Shown here piece by piece: positions 1 to 6,556 of a stretch of 12,882 bases of DNA. The stretch is taken from contig DOZZ01000008.1 in assembly GCA_003517725.1 (NCBI GenBank), positions 26,119-39,000 on the forward strand, written 5' to 3'. The position numbers and the translations under genes are program-made. The notes below the pieces were generated by a model. That model worked only from the letters and a program-made list of their open reading frames with translations, did not search any database and had not been told where the DNA came from. Source of the stretch: Bryobacterales bacterium. Its GTDB lineage: Bacteria; Acidobacteriota; Terriglobia; Bryobacterales; Bryobacteraceae. How positions within the stretch are numbered: the stretch's first letter is position 1; every line of letters begins with the position of its first letter.

Positions 1-615
1 TACGGCATCCGCGAGATCGAGCAGCGCATCGAGCGCGCCGAAAAAGAAGGCGCCGCCGCGCCGCCGTCGATCGAGCGCCCCAGCGGCGTGCCGGTCGAAT
101 ACGTCGACCACATCCGCCTGATGTACGACCTCTTAACTGTCGCGTTCCAAACCGATTCCACGCGCGTCGCGACGTTCATGATGGCGCGCGAAGGCAGCGC
201 CCGCACCTACCGTGAGATCGGCGTCTCCGACGCGCACCACCCGTTGACGCACCATCGCGGCGACAAGGAGATGATCGAGAAGGTTACCAAGATCAACTGC
301 CTGCACCTGGAGCAGTTCGCCTATTTCCTGAACAAGCTCAAGAGCACGCCCGACGGCCAGGGCTGCCTGCTCGACAACGTGATGCTGGTCTACGGCAGCG
401 GCTTGAGCGACGGCAATCGCCACGAGCACGAGAATCTGCCGGTTCTATTGGCGGGCCACGGCGCCGGCACTTTGAAGCTTGGCCGCCACGTAACATTCTC
501 GAAGGAGACGCCGATGACGAACCTGTTCGTCTCGATGCTCGACCGCGTAGGTCTGCACGGCGAAAAAATCGGCGACAGCAAAGGCGAGTTGCAGAATCTG
601 AGCGAGATCAGCTAA
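1..615 (+). CDS. DUF1552 (HXXSHH) domain protein, C-terminal part
   Basis: The frame is open from the left edge to TAA at 613-615, giving 204 residues with no start, so the gene begins outside the window. It matches the C-terminal half of the DUF1552 family (HXXSHH), whose members are usually secreted proteins of about 400-450 residues with unknown biochemical function. The family's naming motif is visible as HPLTHH (about 209-258), with Thr in place of the usual Ser. The segment YGSGLSDGN followed by HEHENLPVLLAGHG is also typical of the family. In planctomycetes and acidobacteria these genes often sit beside DUF1592/DUF1588 cytochrome-type genes; the left neighbour cannot be seen here. The gene converges on the Doc toxin gene with only 5 nt between the stop codons. 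I am confident of the family; any enzymatic role would be a guess. Confidence 0.85.
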   Translation, partial: YGIREIEQRIERAEKEGAAAPPSIERPSGVPVEYVDHIRLMYDLLTVAFQTDSTRVATFMMAREGSARTYREIGVSDAHHPLTHHRGDKEMIEKVTKINCLHLEQFAYFLNKLKSTPDGQGCLLDNVMLVYGSGLSDGNRHEHENLPVLLAGHGAGTLKLGRHVTFSKETPMTNLFVSMLDRVGLHGEKIGDSKGELQNLSEIS

Positions 616-620
616 GCGCG

Positions 621-995
621 TCAGTCTTTCGTCACGTGGCTGCGTAGCCATGGCACGAGTTTGTCGAAGCTGAACTGCTTCGCTTCGTACAGGGCTACAA
701 CGAAATCGTAGGTTTCCAGGGCATCCGCATTGAGCCGCGCGCCGTTAATGGCGAGAAAAGTATAAGTGGCGGCGAAAGCCGTCCTCTTATTCCCATCCAG
801 GAAAGGATGATTTTGCGCCAGACTCTCCCAGAGAGCGGCGGCTTCCTCGATCAAATCGTCGTAATATCCAGTCTGCGGCCTGTAGAGAGCTGCGTCCAGC
901 AGCCCGTAATCCCTCACACCAAGCGAACCGCCATAACGGTCAATCTGGTCCGCATGCATGGCCAGCACTTCGGCCAGCGTGAGGTAGTCGTTCAC
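621..995 (-). CDS. doc: Doc-type Fic-fold toxin (death-on-curing family)
   Basis: This 124-residue protein is about the length of phage P1 Doc (126). The active-site motif HPFLDGNKRTAF lies at residues 63-74: catalytic His63, acidic Asp67, then Asn69-Lys70-Arg71. The NKR form with Lys, and Phe instead of the second Arg of AMP-transferring Fic enzymes (HPFxxGNGRxxR), places it with Doc. P1 Doc phosphorylates EF-Tu and stops translation; that activity is inferred here from the family. The start is GTG at 995-993, overlapping the antitoxin's TGA by 4 nt (GTGA), so translation of the two is probably coupled. No inhibitory alpha-helix motif is visible in the toxin, so control should come from the upstream antitoxin. 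By eye the gene is less GC-rich than purF beside it, which fits acquisition, but this was not measured properly. Confidence 0.9.
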   Translation of the reverse strand: MNDYLTLAEVLAMHADQIDRYGGSLGVRDYGLLDAALYRPQTGYYDDLIEEAAALWESLAQNHPFLDGNKRTAFAATYTFLAINGARLNADALETYDFVVALYEAKQFSFDKLVPWLRSHVTKD

Positions 996-1219
996 TCAGC
1001 AAGTTTCTTGTAAAGTGGTGCGTAGTTCTCGTGACTGGCGAGGTAGGAGTCCATGACGTGCCGGCGGGGCTTCGCCTTCTGATGCTTCTCGATCAGATCG
1101 GCCAGCGCTTCGTCAATAAGAGACTGCAACTGCCTGCCTTCCGCTTGCGCGAGAGTACGCACGGCGGACAAGATTTCCGAACTGACCTCGGTTGCAAATT
1201 CCTCGCGGGTCTGAGACAT
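992..1219 (-). CDS. Ribbon-helix-helix antitoxin of the Doc toxin
   Basis: This 75-residue protein begins MSQTREEFATEVSSEIL. The first 45 or so residues look like a ribbon-helix-helix (CopG-like) DNA-binding fold: a short strand followed by two helices, with the second around LQSLIDEALADLIEKHQ. The basic linker KAKPRR is followed by a C-terminal tail, MDSYLASHENYAPLYKKLAE, which would be the toxin-binding segment. The ATG at 1219-1217 was chosen because AGAGG lies just upstream and the start sits directly after the palindromic operator. A longer reading from 1267 would translate through that operator and is unlikely. The gene precedes the toxin with a 4-nt overlap. P1 Doc pairs with Phd, an unrelated fold, so this is a Fic toxin with a different antitoxin class, a combination seen in many soil bacteria. 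Assignment rests on context and fold pattern. Confidence 0.8.
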   Translation of the reverse strand: MSQTREEFATEVSSEILSAVRTLAQAEGRQLQSLIDEALADLIEKHQKAKPRRHVMDSYLASHENYAPLYKKLAE

Positions 1220-1224
1220 AAAGC

Positions 1225-1253
1225 CTCTATCATCATGACATATCATGATAGAG
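1225..1253 (-). promoter_or_regulatory. Palindromic operator of the toxin-antitoxin pair
   Basis: Perfect 9-bp arms CTCTATCAT (1225-1233) and ATGATAGAG (1245-1253) flank an 11-bp spacer. Nested inside is the 10-bp palindrome TATCATGATA (1241-1250), and a related ATCATGA occurs in the other half (1233-1239). The element ends 5 bp before the antitoxin ATG and overlaps its AGAGG ribosome binding site. This is the expected place for autorepression by a ribbon-helix-helix antitoxin or by its complex with the toxin. The palindrome is seen directly; protein binding is inferred. Confidence 0.65.
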
Positions 1254-1278
1254 ACAAACAGCGGCACAACTACGGCTT

Positions 1279-2685
1279 TTATCTCGACGTCGCCAGCAGC
1301 TGCGCCACGCTGACCAGGTCCGTTGGATAGTCGCCCGTGTAGCAGGCATAGCAGTACTCAGACTTGTCGTCCTTAACCGCGCGCGCCAATCCCTTGAGCG
1401 AGAGGTAGGCCAGCGAATCGGCCTCCACGTAGCGGCGAATTTCCTCGATGGAATTGTTCGCCGCGATCAGTTCATTGCGCGTGGGCGTGTCGACGCCGTA
1501 AAAACACGGCGAGATAGTGGGCGGACAGGAGATGCGCAGGTGCACCTCGCGCGCGCCCGCGTTGCGCATCATGCGCACGATCTTGCGGCTGGTGGTCCCG
1601 CGCACGATGGAGTCGTCCACCAGCACCACGCGTTTGTCTTCCAGCAGGTGCCGCACGGGATTCAGTTTCAGCTTGACGCCAAAATCGCGAATGGCCTGCG
1701 ACGGTTCAATGAACGTGCGGCCGACATAGTGATTGCGAATCAACGCCAGGCGAAATGGCAGGCCCGACTCGCTCGAATAGCCGAGCGCCGCCGCGACTCC
1801 GGAATCTGGCACCGGCACCACAATATCGGCGTCGGCCGGCGCTTCTCGAGCCAGAAAGCGGCCCAGATTCTCGCGCGATTCGTGGACCGACCGGCCAAAC
1901 ACCATGGAGTCGGGGCGCGAGAAATAGACATGCTCGAAGACGCACTGCGATCGCGGCTGCTCCGGCGCGAAACGCTCGCGCGTCACGCCTTCCGGCCCCA
2001 CACAGACCATCTCGCCGGGCTGCACGTCGTTCAGGTACACGGCGTCGATCAAATCGAAAGCGCACGTCTCCGAAGCGAAGGCGTAACCGGTTTTGCCGTC
2101 CTTCATCTCGAGCTTACCCATCGCCAGCGGGCGGAAGCCGTGCGGATCGCGCGCCACGATGACGCGGTCTTCGGCCAAAAACACCAGCGAGAACGCGCCT
2201 TCAATCTGCAGCAACGCGTCGCGCAACGCGCCGGTCAGCGTGCGTTCCGCCGAGTGCGCCACCAGGTGCAAAATCACTTCGGTATCGCTGCTGGCCTGGA
2301 AGATCGCGCCGCGCCGTTCCAGATCCTGCCGCAGTTCCACCGCGTTGGTCAGATTGCCGTTGTGGGCCACGGCGATTTTGCCTTTATTGCAGTCCACCGA
2401 AAAAGGTTGGGCGTTCAGCAGCGCGGTATCGCCCGTGGTCGAGTAGCGCGTGTGCCCGATCGCCATCGGGCCCGGCAGCTCTTTTAAAACCGACGTGGTG
2501 AAAATATCGGCCACGTGCCCCATCTCTTTGTGCGTGTGTATGTGGCGATGGTCGCAGGAGGAAACGCCGGCGCTTTCCTGGCCCCGGTGCTGCAGGGCAT
2601 ACAAACTCAAATAAGCAAGTTTCGATGCTTCGGGGTGCCCGTAGATGGCAACTACGCCGCACTCTTCATGCAGTTTGTCAAACAT
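1279..2685 (-). CDS. purF: Amidophosphoribosyltransferase (PurF)
   Basis: This enzyme catalyses the first committed step of purine synthesis, making 5-phosphoribosylamine from PRPP and glutamine. At 468 residues it has the usual length. The N-terminal glutaminase domain starts after the short propeptide MFDKLHEE, so Cys9 would be the nucleophile freed by self-cleavage. GHTRYSTTG (78-86) and AHNGNL are typical of this Ntn-hydrolase domain. The PRPP-binding motif VVLVDDSIVRGTTS is at 353-366. Cys248, Cys394, Cys445 and Cys448 sit where the Bacillus subtilis-type enzyme holds its 4Fe-4S cluster, so this is the iron-sulfur class. The ATG is fixed by the conserved N-terminus, although no good Shine-Dalgarno sequence precedes it. 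It lies 69 nt after the helical-repeat gene on the same strand, and no other purine gene is in view. A possible -10 is at 2713-2718. Confidence 0.97.
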   Translation of the reverse strand: MFDKLHEECGVVAIYGHPEASKLAYLSLYALQHRGQESAGVSSCDHRHIHTHKEMGHVADIFTTSVLKELPGPMAIGHTRYSTTGDTALLNAQPFSVDCNKGKIAVAHNGNLTNAVELRQDLERRGAIFQASSDTEVILHLVAHSAERTLTGALRDALLQIEGAFSLVFLAEDRVIVARDPHGFRPLAMGKLEMKDGKTGYAFASETCAFDLIDAVYLNDVQPGEMVCVGPEGVTRERFAPEQPRSQCVFEHVYFSRPDSMVFGRSVHESRENLGRFLAREAPADADIVVPVPDSGVAAALGYSSESGLPFRLALIRNHYVGRTFIEPSQAIRDFGVKLKLNPVRHLLEDKRVVLVDDSIVRGTTSRKIVRMMRNAGAREVHLRISCPPTISPCFYGVDTPTRNELIAANNSIEEIRRYVEADSLAYLSLKGLARAVKDDKSEYCYACYTGDYPTDLVSVAQLLATSR

Positions 2686-2712
2686 GGGTTGTGGGAACGG
2701 CTCGACTTCTTC

Positions 2713-2718
2713 ATTGTA
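2713..2718 (-). promoter_or_regulatory. Candidate -10 element for purF
   Basis: Read on the minus strand this is TACAAT, a 5/6 match to TATAAT, in the 69-nt gap before purF and 27 nt upstream of its ATG. No convincing -35 was found at 16-18 nt. It suggests purF may have its own promoter as well as read-through from the upstream pair. Tentative. Confidence 0.25.
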
Positions 2719-2754
2719 ACGCGAAGGTCATGAGCCGCCACCGGCCGCCGGGCG

Positions 2755-3345
2755 TCAGATAAACATTTCTTCGTCTTGGGTAACGTGGTCTACGGTGGGG
2801 CGGCGGCCATGGGCAAACGCCGAAACACCGGCTTTGAACCCGGCCAGCACGCCTTCCGCGCCGCGAAGCGGCCACAAAACAGCGCGTTTGGCGCTTTCGC
2901 CGGCTTGGTGGACGTTAGCCACGGTGTCGTCGATGGCGTCATCGACTCGCTCCACTTTAGACTTGGCGCGGCCCACCAGATCCGTTAAAAAATCGGAGAT
3001 TTCGTGCACCTGCTCCTTCACCGTCGCCACGATGTCGGCCACGTCCGTCGAGACCTTCGAAACCTTCGGCTGAGCGTCGGCCAACATGGCCTTGGCCGTT
3101 ATCAGCATTGGCTCGGCCTGGGTCAACAGGACCGAAACCTTGGCCACGATGGGCTTGGCTTGCGCGGCCAGCTCATCGACCTTGCTGATAATCGGCATCG
3201 CGCGGTCGATGACCGGCTCGGCTTTCGCCTGCAGCGCTTTGGCGACGCGGAGGAGAACAATCATTACGACCGCTTGCACGAGGATACACAAAGTGGCGAT
3301 CGCAACGCCTCCCGTGACCACCCAATGGAAAGTATCTTCAGACAT
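2755..3345 (-). CDS. Membrane-anchored helical-repeat protein (DUF948-like)
   Basis: This 196-residue protein has one N-terminal transmembrane helix (about residues 8-33, rich in Val, Ile, Leu and Ala). A long, nearly all-helical region follows, then a short amphipathic C-terminus containing WPLRGAEGVLAGFKAG. Residues 49-104 form four tandem 14-residue units with Pro at position 3: AMPIISKVDELAAQ, AKPIVAKVSVLLTQ, AEPMLITAKAMLAD and AQPKVSKVSTDVAD. A half unit, AEPVIDR, precedes them. The layout resembles DUF948-type anchored coiled-coil proteins, but I cannot name a function. The ATG is well supported by GGAGG 6 nt upstream. The gene follows the YtxH-type gene after 29 nt, so the two are probably one operon, and such neighbours suggest an envelope or general-stress role. 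That role is inference. Confidence 0.75.
   Translation of the reverse strand: MSEDTFHWVVTGGVAIATLCILVQAVVMIVLLRVAKALQAKAEPVIDRAMPIISKVDELAAQAKPIVAKVSVLLTQAEPMLITAKAMLADAQPKVSKVSTDVADIVATVKEQVHEISDFLTDLVGRAKSKVERVDDAIDDTVANVHQAGESAKRAVLWPLRGAEGVLAGFKAGVSAFAHGRRPTVDHVTQDEEMFI
3034..3222 (-). repeat. Four and a half 14-residue helical repeats inside the anchored protein
   Basis: These codons encode the half unit and four full 14-residue units with consensus A-x-P-x-(I/V/L) then K/A and a hydrophobic second half. The period of 14 equals two heptads, with a Pro at each unit start. The repetition is clear in the protein but the codons have drifted at the DNA level. Confidence 0.7.
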
Positions 3346-3374
3346 GTTGCTCCTCCGCTCCGCCCGCCAAAAAA

Positions 3375-3677
3375 TCAGGCTACCGGACGCGCCGGCATGT
3401 TCGGCTCGACTTTTTCACGATATGCCTGCTTGCCGGCATCGACTGCGTCGCTCAAGTTGTCCTTCTGCTTGCTGACCGCCTGCTTGCCTTTGTCGATCAG
3501 GTCATTAGCCGTATCGCGCCAGTCGGCGGTCGTTTTCTTGATGAAATCGCCGCCCTCGGTGGCCTTGTCCTTGATATAACCGCGGGTCTCTTCACCGGAT
3601 TTGGGGGCGAACAAAAGTCCTACGCCAACGCCGATGCCCAGGCCCAGGAAAAAATTTGCCAAACCGTCTCGATCCAT
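3375..3677 (-). CDS. YtxH-type general-stress membrane protein
   Basis: This protein of 100 residues starts MDRDGLANFFLGLGIGVGVG. It has a glycine-rich transmembrane helix at about residues 7-24, followed directly by LLFAPKSGEETR, the signature of the YtxH family. The rest is a charged, helical, cytoplasmic-looking tail rich in Lys and Asp. YtxH relatives are small stress-linked membrane proteins of unknown mechanism. The ATG at 3677-3675 was chosen because AAGGAG lies 7 nt upstream; extending to a TTG at 3698 would place that ribosome binding site inside the coding region. A candidate -10 (TATACT, minus strand) lies at 3726-3731. It is the first gene of a probable two- or three-gene unit reading toward purF. 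Confidence 0.85.
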   Translation of the reverse strand: MDRDGLANFFLGLGIGVGVGLLFAPKSGEETRGYIKDKATEGGDFIKKTTADWRDTANDLIDKGKQAVSKQKDNLSDAVDAGKQAYREKVEPNMPARPVA

Positions 3678-3725
3678 GTTGTTTCTCCTTGCAGCCAACG
3701 CGAGCGCGGAGGCCGGTTAAATTTC

Positions 3726-3731
3726 AGTATA
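3726..3731 (-). promoter_or_regulatory. Candidate -10 element for the YtxH-type gene
   Basis: On the minus strand this reads TATACT, a 5/6 match to the -10 consensus, about 50 nt upstream of the start codon at 3677. It lies in the 130-nt gap (3678-3807) after the secreted propeller gene. No good sigma-70 -35 is visible at the usual spacing, so an alternative sigma factor or an activator is possible. Tentative. Confidence 0.25.
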
Positions 3732-3807
3732 CTTCCGCGGCTTTCCTAGCACGTGGAGGACCAGTGCCCCGCCGCTCTCTTTAGTGTTTGTTAAAGTACT
3801 CGCCATC

Positions 3808-5925
3808 CTACTGAATGAACAGGAAAATTCCCGCCGGCGACGCCGCGCCATTAACGATCGCGGCAACCGCCGCATCGCCCGGCGGAATGGCCGGGACCAC
3901 GACGTTAAGCTGGTAAAGACCGGGTCCGATAATGCCGGCAAACTGCACTTGTGCCGTCACGCCGCCGATCGTTACCTGCGGCAACACCGGCAACGGCGCG
4001 GGCATCTGGATGATCTGCCCGTCGGGATACGAAGGGCTGGTGTCGCCCAAGCCCGTGGCGTAGAGCGTGATGACCTCGCCCACCGCGGCGGGGCGGGTAG
4101 CCGCCGCTGCTCCCAGCAGACCGGCCGGGCCCAGCAGCGCAAAGCTGCTGCCATCCTGCGCGATGGCGTATTTGCCGCTTTGTTGCGAATACGCGAAGAA
4201 TGCCGGAGCCACCGCGCGCTTGTTGGCGCTGAAGGCGTTACTGGCGCCCGCGGCGTTCTTGAGTTGCACCGTCACCGCCCCGGTGGCGGCATCATTGGGC
4301 GCCAGCACGTTCACCTGGGTGGGGCTGACGTAGTACATGTACGCGGGTTTCCCGTTGATCGTGACTGTCACGCCATCAAGCGAGGTGGGCAGATTATTGC
4401 CCACGAAATCGCTCTGCGCCCAGGGTCGTGTAGTGCTCGCCAGGTTGCTGCCGTAAAGCGCGATCCAGGTTCCCGAGGCGAGGCCATCCTGCGAACTGGC
4501 GGCGTTGACCACGGCGCTGATCGTAGGGTTAGCCGTGGCCGTCTTGGCCAGCAGGACGCTCACGCTGCCGTCCAGGTAATTGACGACCGCCAAATCGGCC
4601 GCGCCGTCGCGGTTGAAGTCGCCCACCGCCACTGCCAGAGGGGCCGACCCGGCGGCATTGTTGCCGGCGGACTGGAAGGTGCCGTCGCCGTTGCCGGAGA
4701 GCACGGTGACACCGCCGCTGTAGCTCGCGACCGCCAGATCGGCCTTGCCGTCGCCGTTGAAATCGCCCACCGCCACCGAGCGCGGAGACCCCGCGACTGT
4801 GTAATTCACGGCGGCTTTGAAGGTGCCGTCGCCATTGCCCAGCAGTACGCTGAGGTTGTTGCTGCCGGAGTTAGCAATCGCCAGATCGGCTTTGCCGTCA
4901 CCGTTGAGATCGCCCGCCGTCACTTCAAACGGTGCGAAGCCCGCCGTGTAGTTTACCGCCGATTGAAACGTGCCGTCGCCATTGCCCAACAGCACGCTGA
5001 CGCTGCCTCCGCCGCCCTGTGGGGGACCGTAATTGGCCACGGCGAGGTCGATTTTCCCGTCTCCGTTGAAGTCGCCCGGCGCCACGGACTGCGGTGCGGT
5101 GCCGGCGCCATAGTTCACCGCGGCCTGAAACGTTCCATCGCCCTTACCCAACAGAACCGAGACGTTGTTGTCGAAGCTATTGCCGACCGCCAGATCGGCC
5201 TTGCCATCGCCGTTAAAGTCTCCCACCGCCACCGCTCGCGGGTTCGCGCCAACGTTGAGAATCATGGACGATTGGAACGTGCCGTCGCCGTTGCCCAGCA
5301 GTACGCTGGCGTTGTGGCTGCTTACGTTCACCACGGCGAGATCGGTTTTACCGTCGCCGTTGAAGTCCCCCACGGCCACTGAACTCGGCCCCAAGCCGAA
5401 GTCCAGGACGTTGACAGCGGCCTGAAATGTGCCGTCGGCGTTCCCCAGCAGCACGCTCACCGCGCCGGCCGCGCCGAAGTTGCCGTCGGCCACCACCAGG
5501 TCGGGCCGGCCGTCCCCGTTGCAATCGCACATCGCGGCTGCCTGCGGGTAAGCGCCCACTCCGTAGTTCACGGCCGGCAGAAAGCCATTGGACGGAAGGG
5601 TGGTCACGGTTTGCGCCACGGCTGCCGACTTCGCCGCTGCATTACTGGCGTCGCCGCTGTAATAAGCCTGGAGCGAAGAGGTCCCAAAGGGCAGCAGGCT
5701 CGTGGTCAGTGTCGCCTGCCCATTGGATACCGGCCTGCTTCCCATCACGGTGGGGCCGGCGTAGAACGTGACGCTGCCGGTAGCGGCAACCGGAGCAACC
5801 GTAGCGGTCAAAGTGACGGCCTGGCCAAACACGGACGGATTGGCGGAACTGCCGAGAGTAACGGTCGCGGCGTTCAGAAGGCCGGGCAGAATCAAAAGGA
5901 TTGGAACAGCACTTTGTAAGGTCAT
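3808..5925 (-). CDS. Secreted Ig-like / FG-GAP propeller / Solibacter C-terminal domain protein
   Basis: This 705-residue protein begins with a short, uncharged signal-like stretch (MTLQSAVPILLILPGLLNAA), so export is likely but the signal is not strong. Residues 20-108 form a bacterial Ig-like domain, with GSVTFYAGPTVMGSRPVSNG and ATLTTSLLPFGTSSL typical of it. Residues 112-460 hold seven FG-GAP/VCBS-type repeats. Their calcium-loop motifs DxNxDGxxD start at residues 134, 187, 236, 285, 339, 388 and 436; the last one is degenerate (DFNRDGAAD). Seven is the number of blades in an integrin-alpha-type beta-propeller. From about 468 to the end is the Solibacter C-terminal domain (TIGR03437-like), beginning SAVVNAASSQDGLASGTWIA. 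Related proteins occur in large paralogous sets in Solibacter; their binding partners are unknown. No catalytic domain is visible. No Shine-Dalgarno sequence precedes the ATG. The gene stands alone and is divergent from recX. Confidence 0.88.
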   Translation of the reverse strand: MTLQSAVPILLILPGLLNAATVTLGSSANPSVFGQAVTLTATVAPVAATGSVTFYAGPTVMGSRPVSNGQATLTTSLLPFGTSSLQAYYSGDASNAAAKSAAVAQTVTTLPSNGFLPAVNYGVGAYPQAAAMCDCNGDGRPDLVVADGNFGAAGAVSVLLGNADGTFQAAVNVLDFGLGPSSVAVGDFNGDGKTDLAVVNVSSHNASVLLGNGDGTFQSSMILNVGANPRAVAVGDFNGDGKADLAVGNSFDNNVSVLLGKGDGTFQAAVNYGAGTAPQSVAPGDFNGDGKIDLAVANYGPPQGGGGSVSVLLGNGDGTFQSAVNYTAGFAPFEVTAGDLNGDGKADLAIANSGSNNLSVLLGNGDGTFKAAVNYTVAGSPRSVAVGDFNGDGKADLAVASYSGGVTVLSGNGDGTFQSAGNNAAGSAPLAVAVGDFNRDGAADLAVVNYLDGSVSVLLAKTATANPTISAVVNAASSQDGLASGTWIALYGSNLASTTRPWAQSDFVGNNLPTSLDGVTVTINGKPAYMYYVSPTQVNVLAPNDAATGAVTVQLKNAAGASNAFSANKRAVAPAFFAYSQQSGKYAIAQDGSSFALLGPAGLLGAAAATRPAAVGEVITLYATGLGDTSPSYPDGQIIQMPAPLPVLPQVTIGGVTAQVQFAGIIGPGLYQLNVVVPAIPPGDAAVAAIVNGAASPAGIFLFIQ
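4546..5592 (-). repeat. Seven tandem FG-GAP repeats of about 145-160 bp
   Basis: The units encode the propeller blades, spaced 53, 49, 49, 54, 49 and 48 residues apart. Each contains a near-identical GDFNGDGK-type loop followed by a VSVLLGNGDGTFQ-type strand. Middle units are similar enough in DNA (compare 4740-4770 with 5200-5230 and 5345-5375, plus strand) that recombination could add or remove blades. Confidence 0.85.
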
Positions 5926-5992
5926 ACAAACGGATACTCGTTAATCTGCCACGATAGGCCACCATTTGTGAATTCGAGTACGAGCGATTCGT

Positions 5993-5998
5993 TACACT
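5993..5998 (+). promoter_or_regulatory. Candidate -10 element for recX, leaderless arrangement
   Basis: TACACT matches 4 of 6 consensus -10 bases and ends 9 nt before the recX ATG, with no Shine-Dalgarno sequence between them. If used, transcription would begin within a base or two of the start codon. It lies in the 82-nt divergent gap 5926-6007. Weak on its own. Confidence 0.2.
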
Positions 5999-6007
5999 GG
6001 CAATCAA

Positions 6008-6556
6008 ATGCCTCGACGCCCCGCCGCGCCGCGCAAGCTGGCCGCAGACGAACTGTTCCAATACGCCGTGAAAAGCTTGGCCGCGCGGGCTCAGTCGGCG
6101 GCGGAACTGCGCGTTAAGTTGGCCCCCCGGGCGATGCTCGAAAGCGATCCCGAAGCGGTACTCGACCGGCTAAAACAGTACGGCTATCTCAACGACGATC
6201 GCTTTGCCGAAAATTTCGTGAGCGCGCGCCGCGACACCGACGGGCTCGGGCCGATGCGCGTGCTGCGCGATCTGCGGCAGCGGCGCGTGGCTCCCAAGCT
6301 GGCCGAAAAGGCGGTCCAAAGCGCTTACCGGGATGTCAAGGAAACGGAGCTGATCGAACGTTTTTTGCGCCGCAAATTCCGAAATCAGGATCGCGAAACG
6401 CTGTTCCAGAGCGACAAAGACCTGGCCGCGGCCTACAACCGGCTACGCCGCGCGGGCTTTGCCTCAGGGCCGTCGGTGCTGGTGCTGAAACGCTTCGCCA
6501 AAAACCCGGAGCTGCTCGACGCCATCGAAGAGGTCGAAGGCGAAGATCCCGAGTAA
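6008..6556 (+). CDS. recX: RecX-family regulator of RecA
   Basis: RecX binds RecA filaments and usually blocks their extension and activities. This protein has 182 residues, normal for the family (about 150-270). It has the three-helix repeat pattern: the first unit includes ARAQSAAELRVKL, the second carries the conserved GYLNDDRFAENF (59-70), and a third lies near the C-terminus around DLAAAYNRLRRAGF. The start is the first ATG, with basic residues following; no ribosome binding site is visible upstream and the transcript may be leaderless. recA is not adjacent, unlike in many bacteria. The stop TAA abuts the stop of the convergent FAH-family gene with no bases between, so any terminator for either gene must lie inside the other's coding region. 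Confidence 0.88.
   Translation: MPRRPAAPRKLAADELFQYAVKSLAARAQSAAELRVKLAPRAMLESDPEAVLDRLKQYGYLNDDRFAENFVSARRDTDGLGPMRVLRDLRQRRVAPKLAEKAVQSAYRDVKETELIERFLRRKFRNQDRETLFQSDKDLAAAYNRLRRAGFASGPSVLVLKRFAKNPELLDAIEEVEGEDPE

Noticed and set aside
992..1267. Longer antitoxin start 16 codons upstream
   Set aside because: It would translate through the palindromic operator and bypass the well-placed AGAGG before the ATG at 1219.
1540..2487. Open frame of 315 codons on the plus strand
   Set aside because: Antisense shadow of purF, with a composition typical of reversed GC-rich codons and no family features.
3784..5382. Long open frame of 532 codons on the plus strand with a repetitive His/Arg-rich product
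   Set aside because: It is antisense to the FG-GAP gene; its repeats are the complement of the propeller repeats, and GC-rich sequence keeps such frames open. The minus-strand reading has recognisable domains.
4546..5592. Regularly spaced repeats considered as a CRISPR-like array
   Set aside because: The period of about 147 bp is codon-phased, the intervening parts are also similar, and the whole is one reading frame of FG-GAP repeats.
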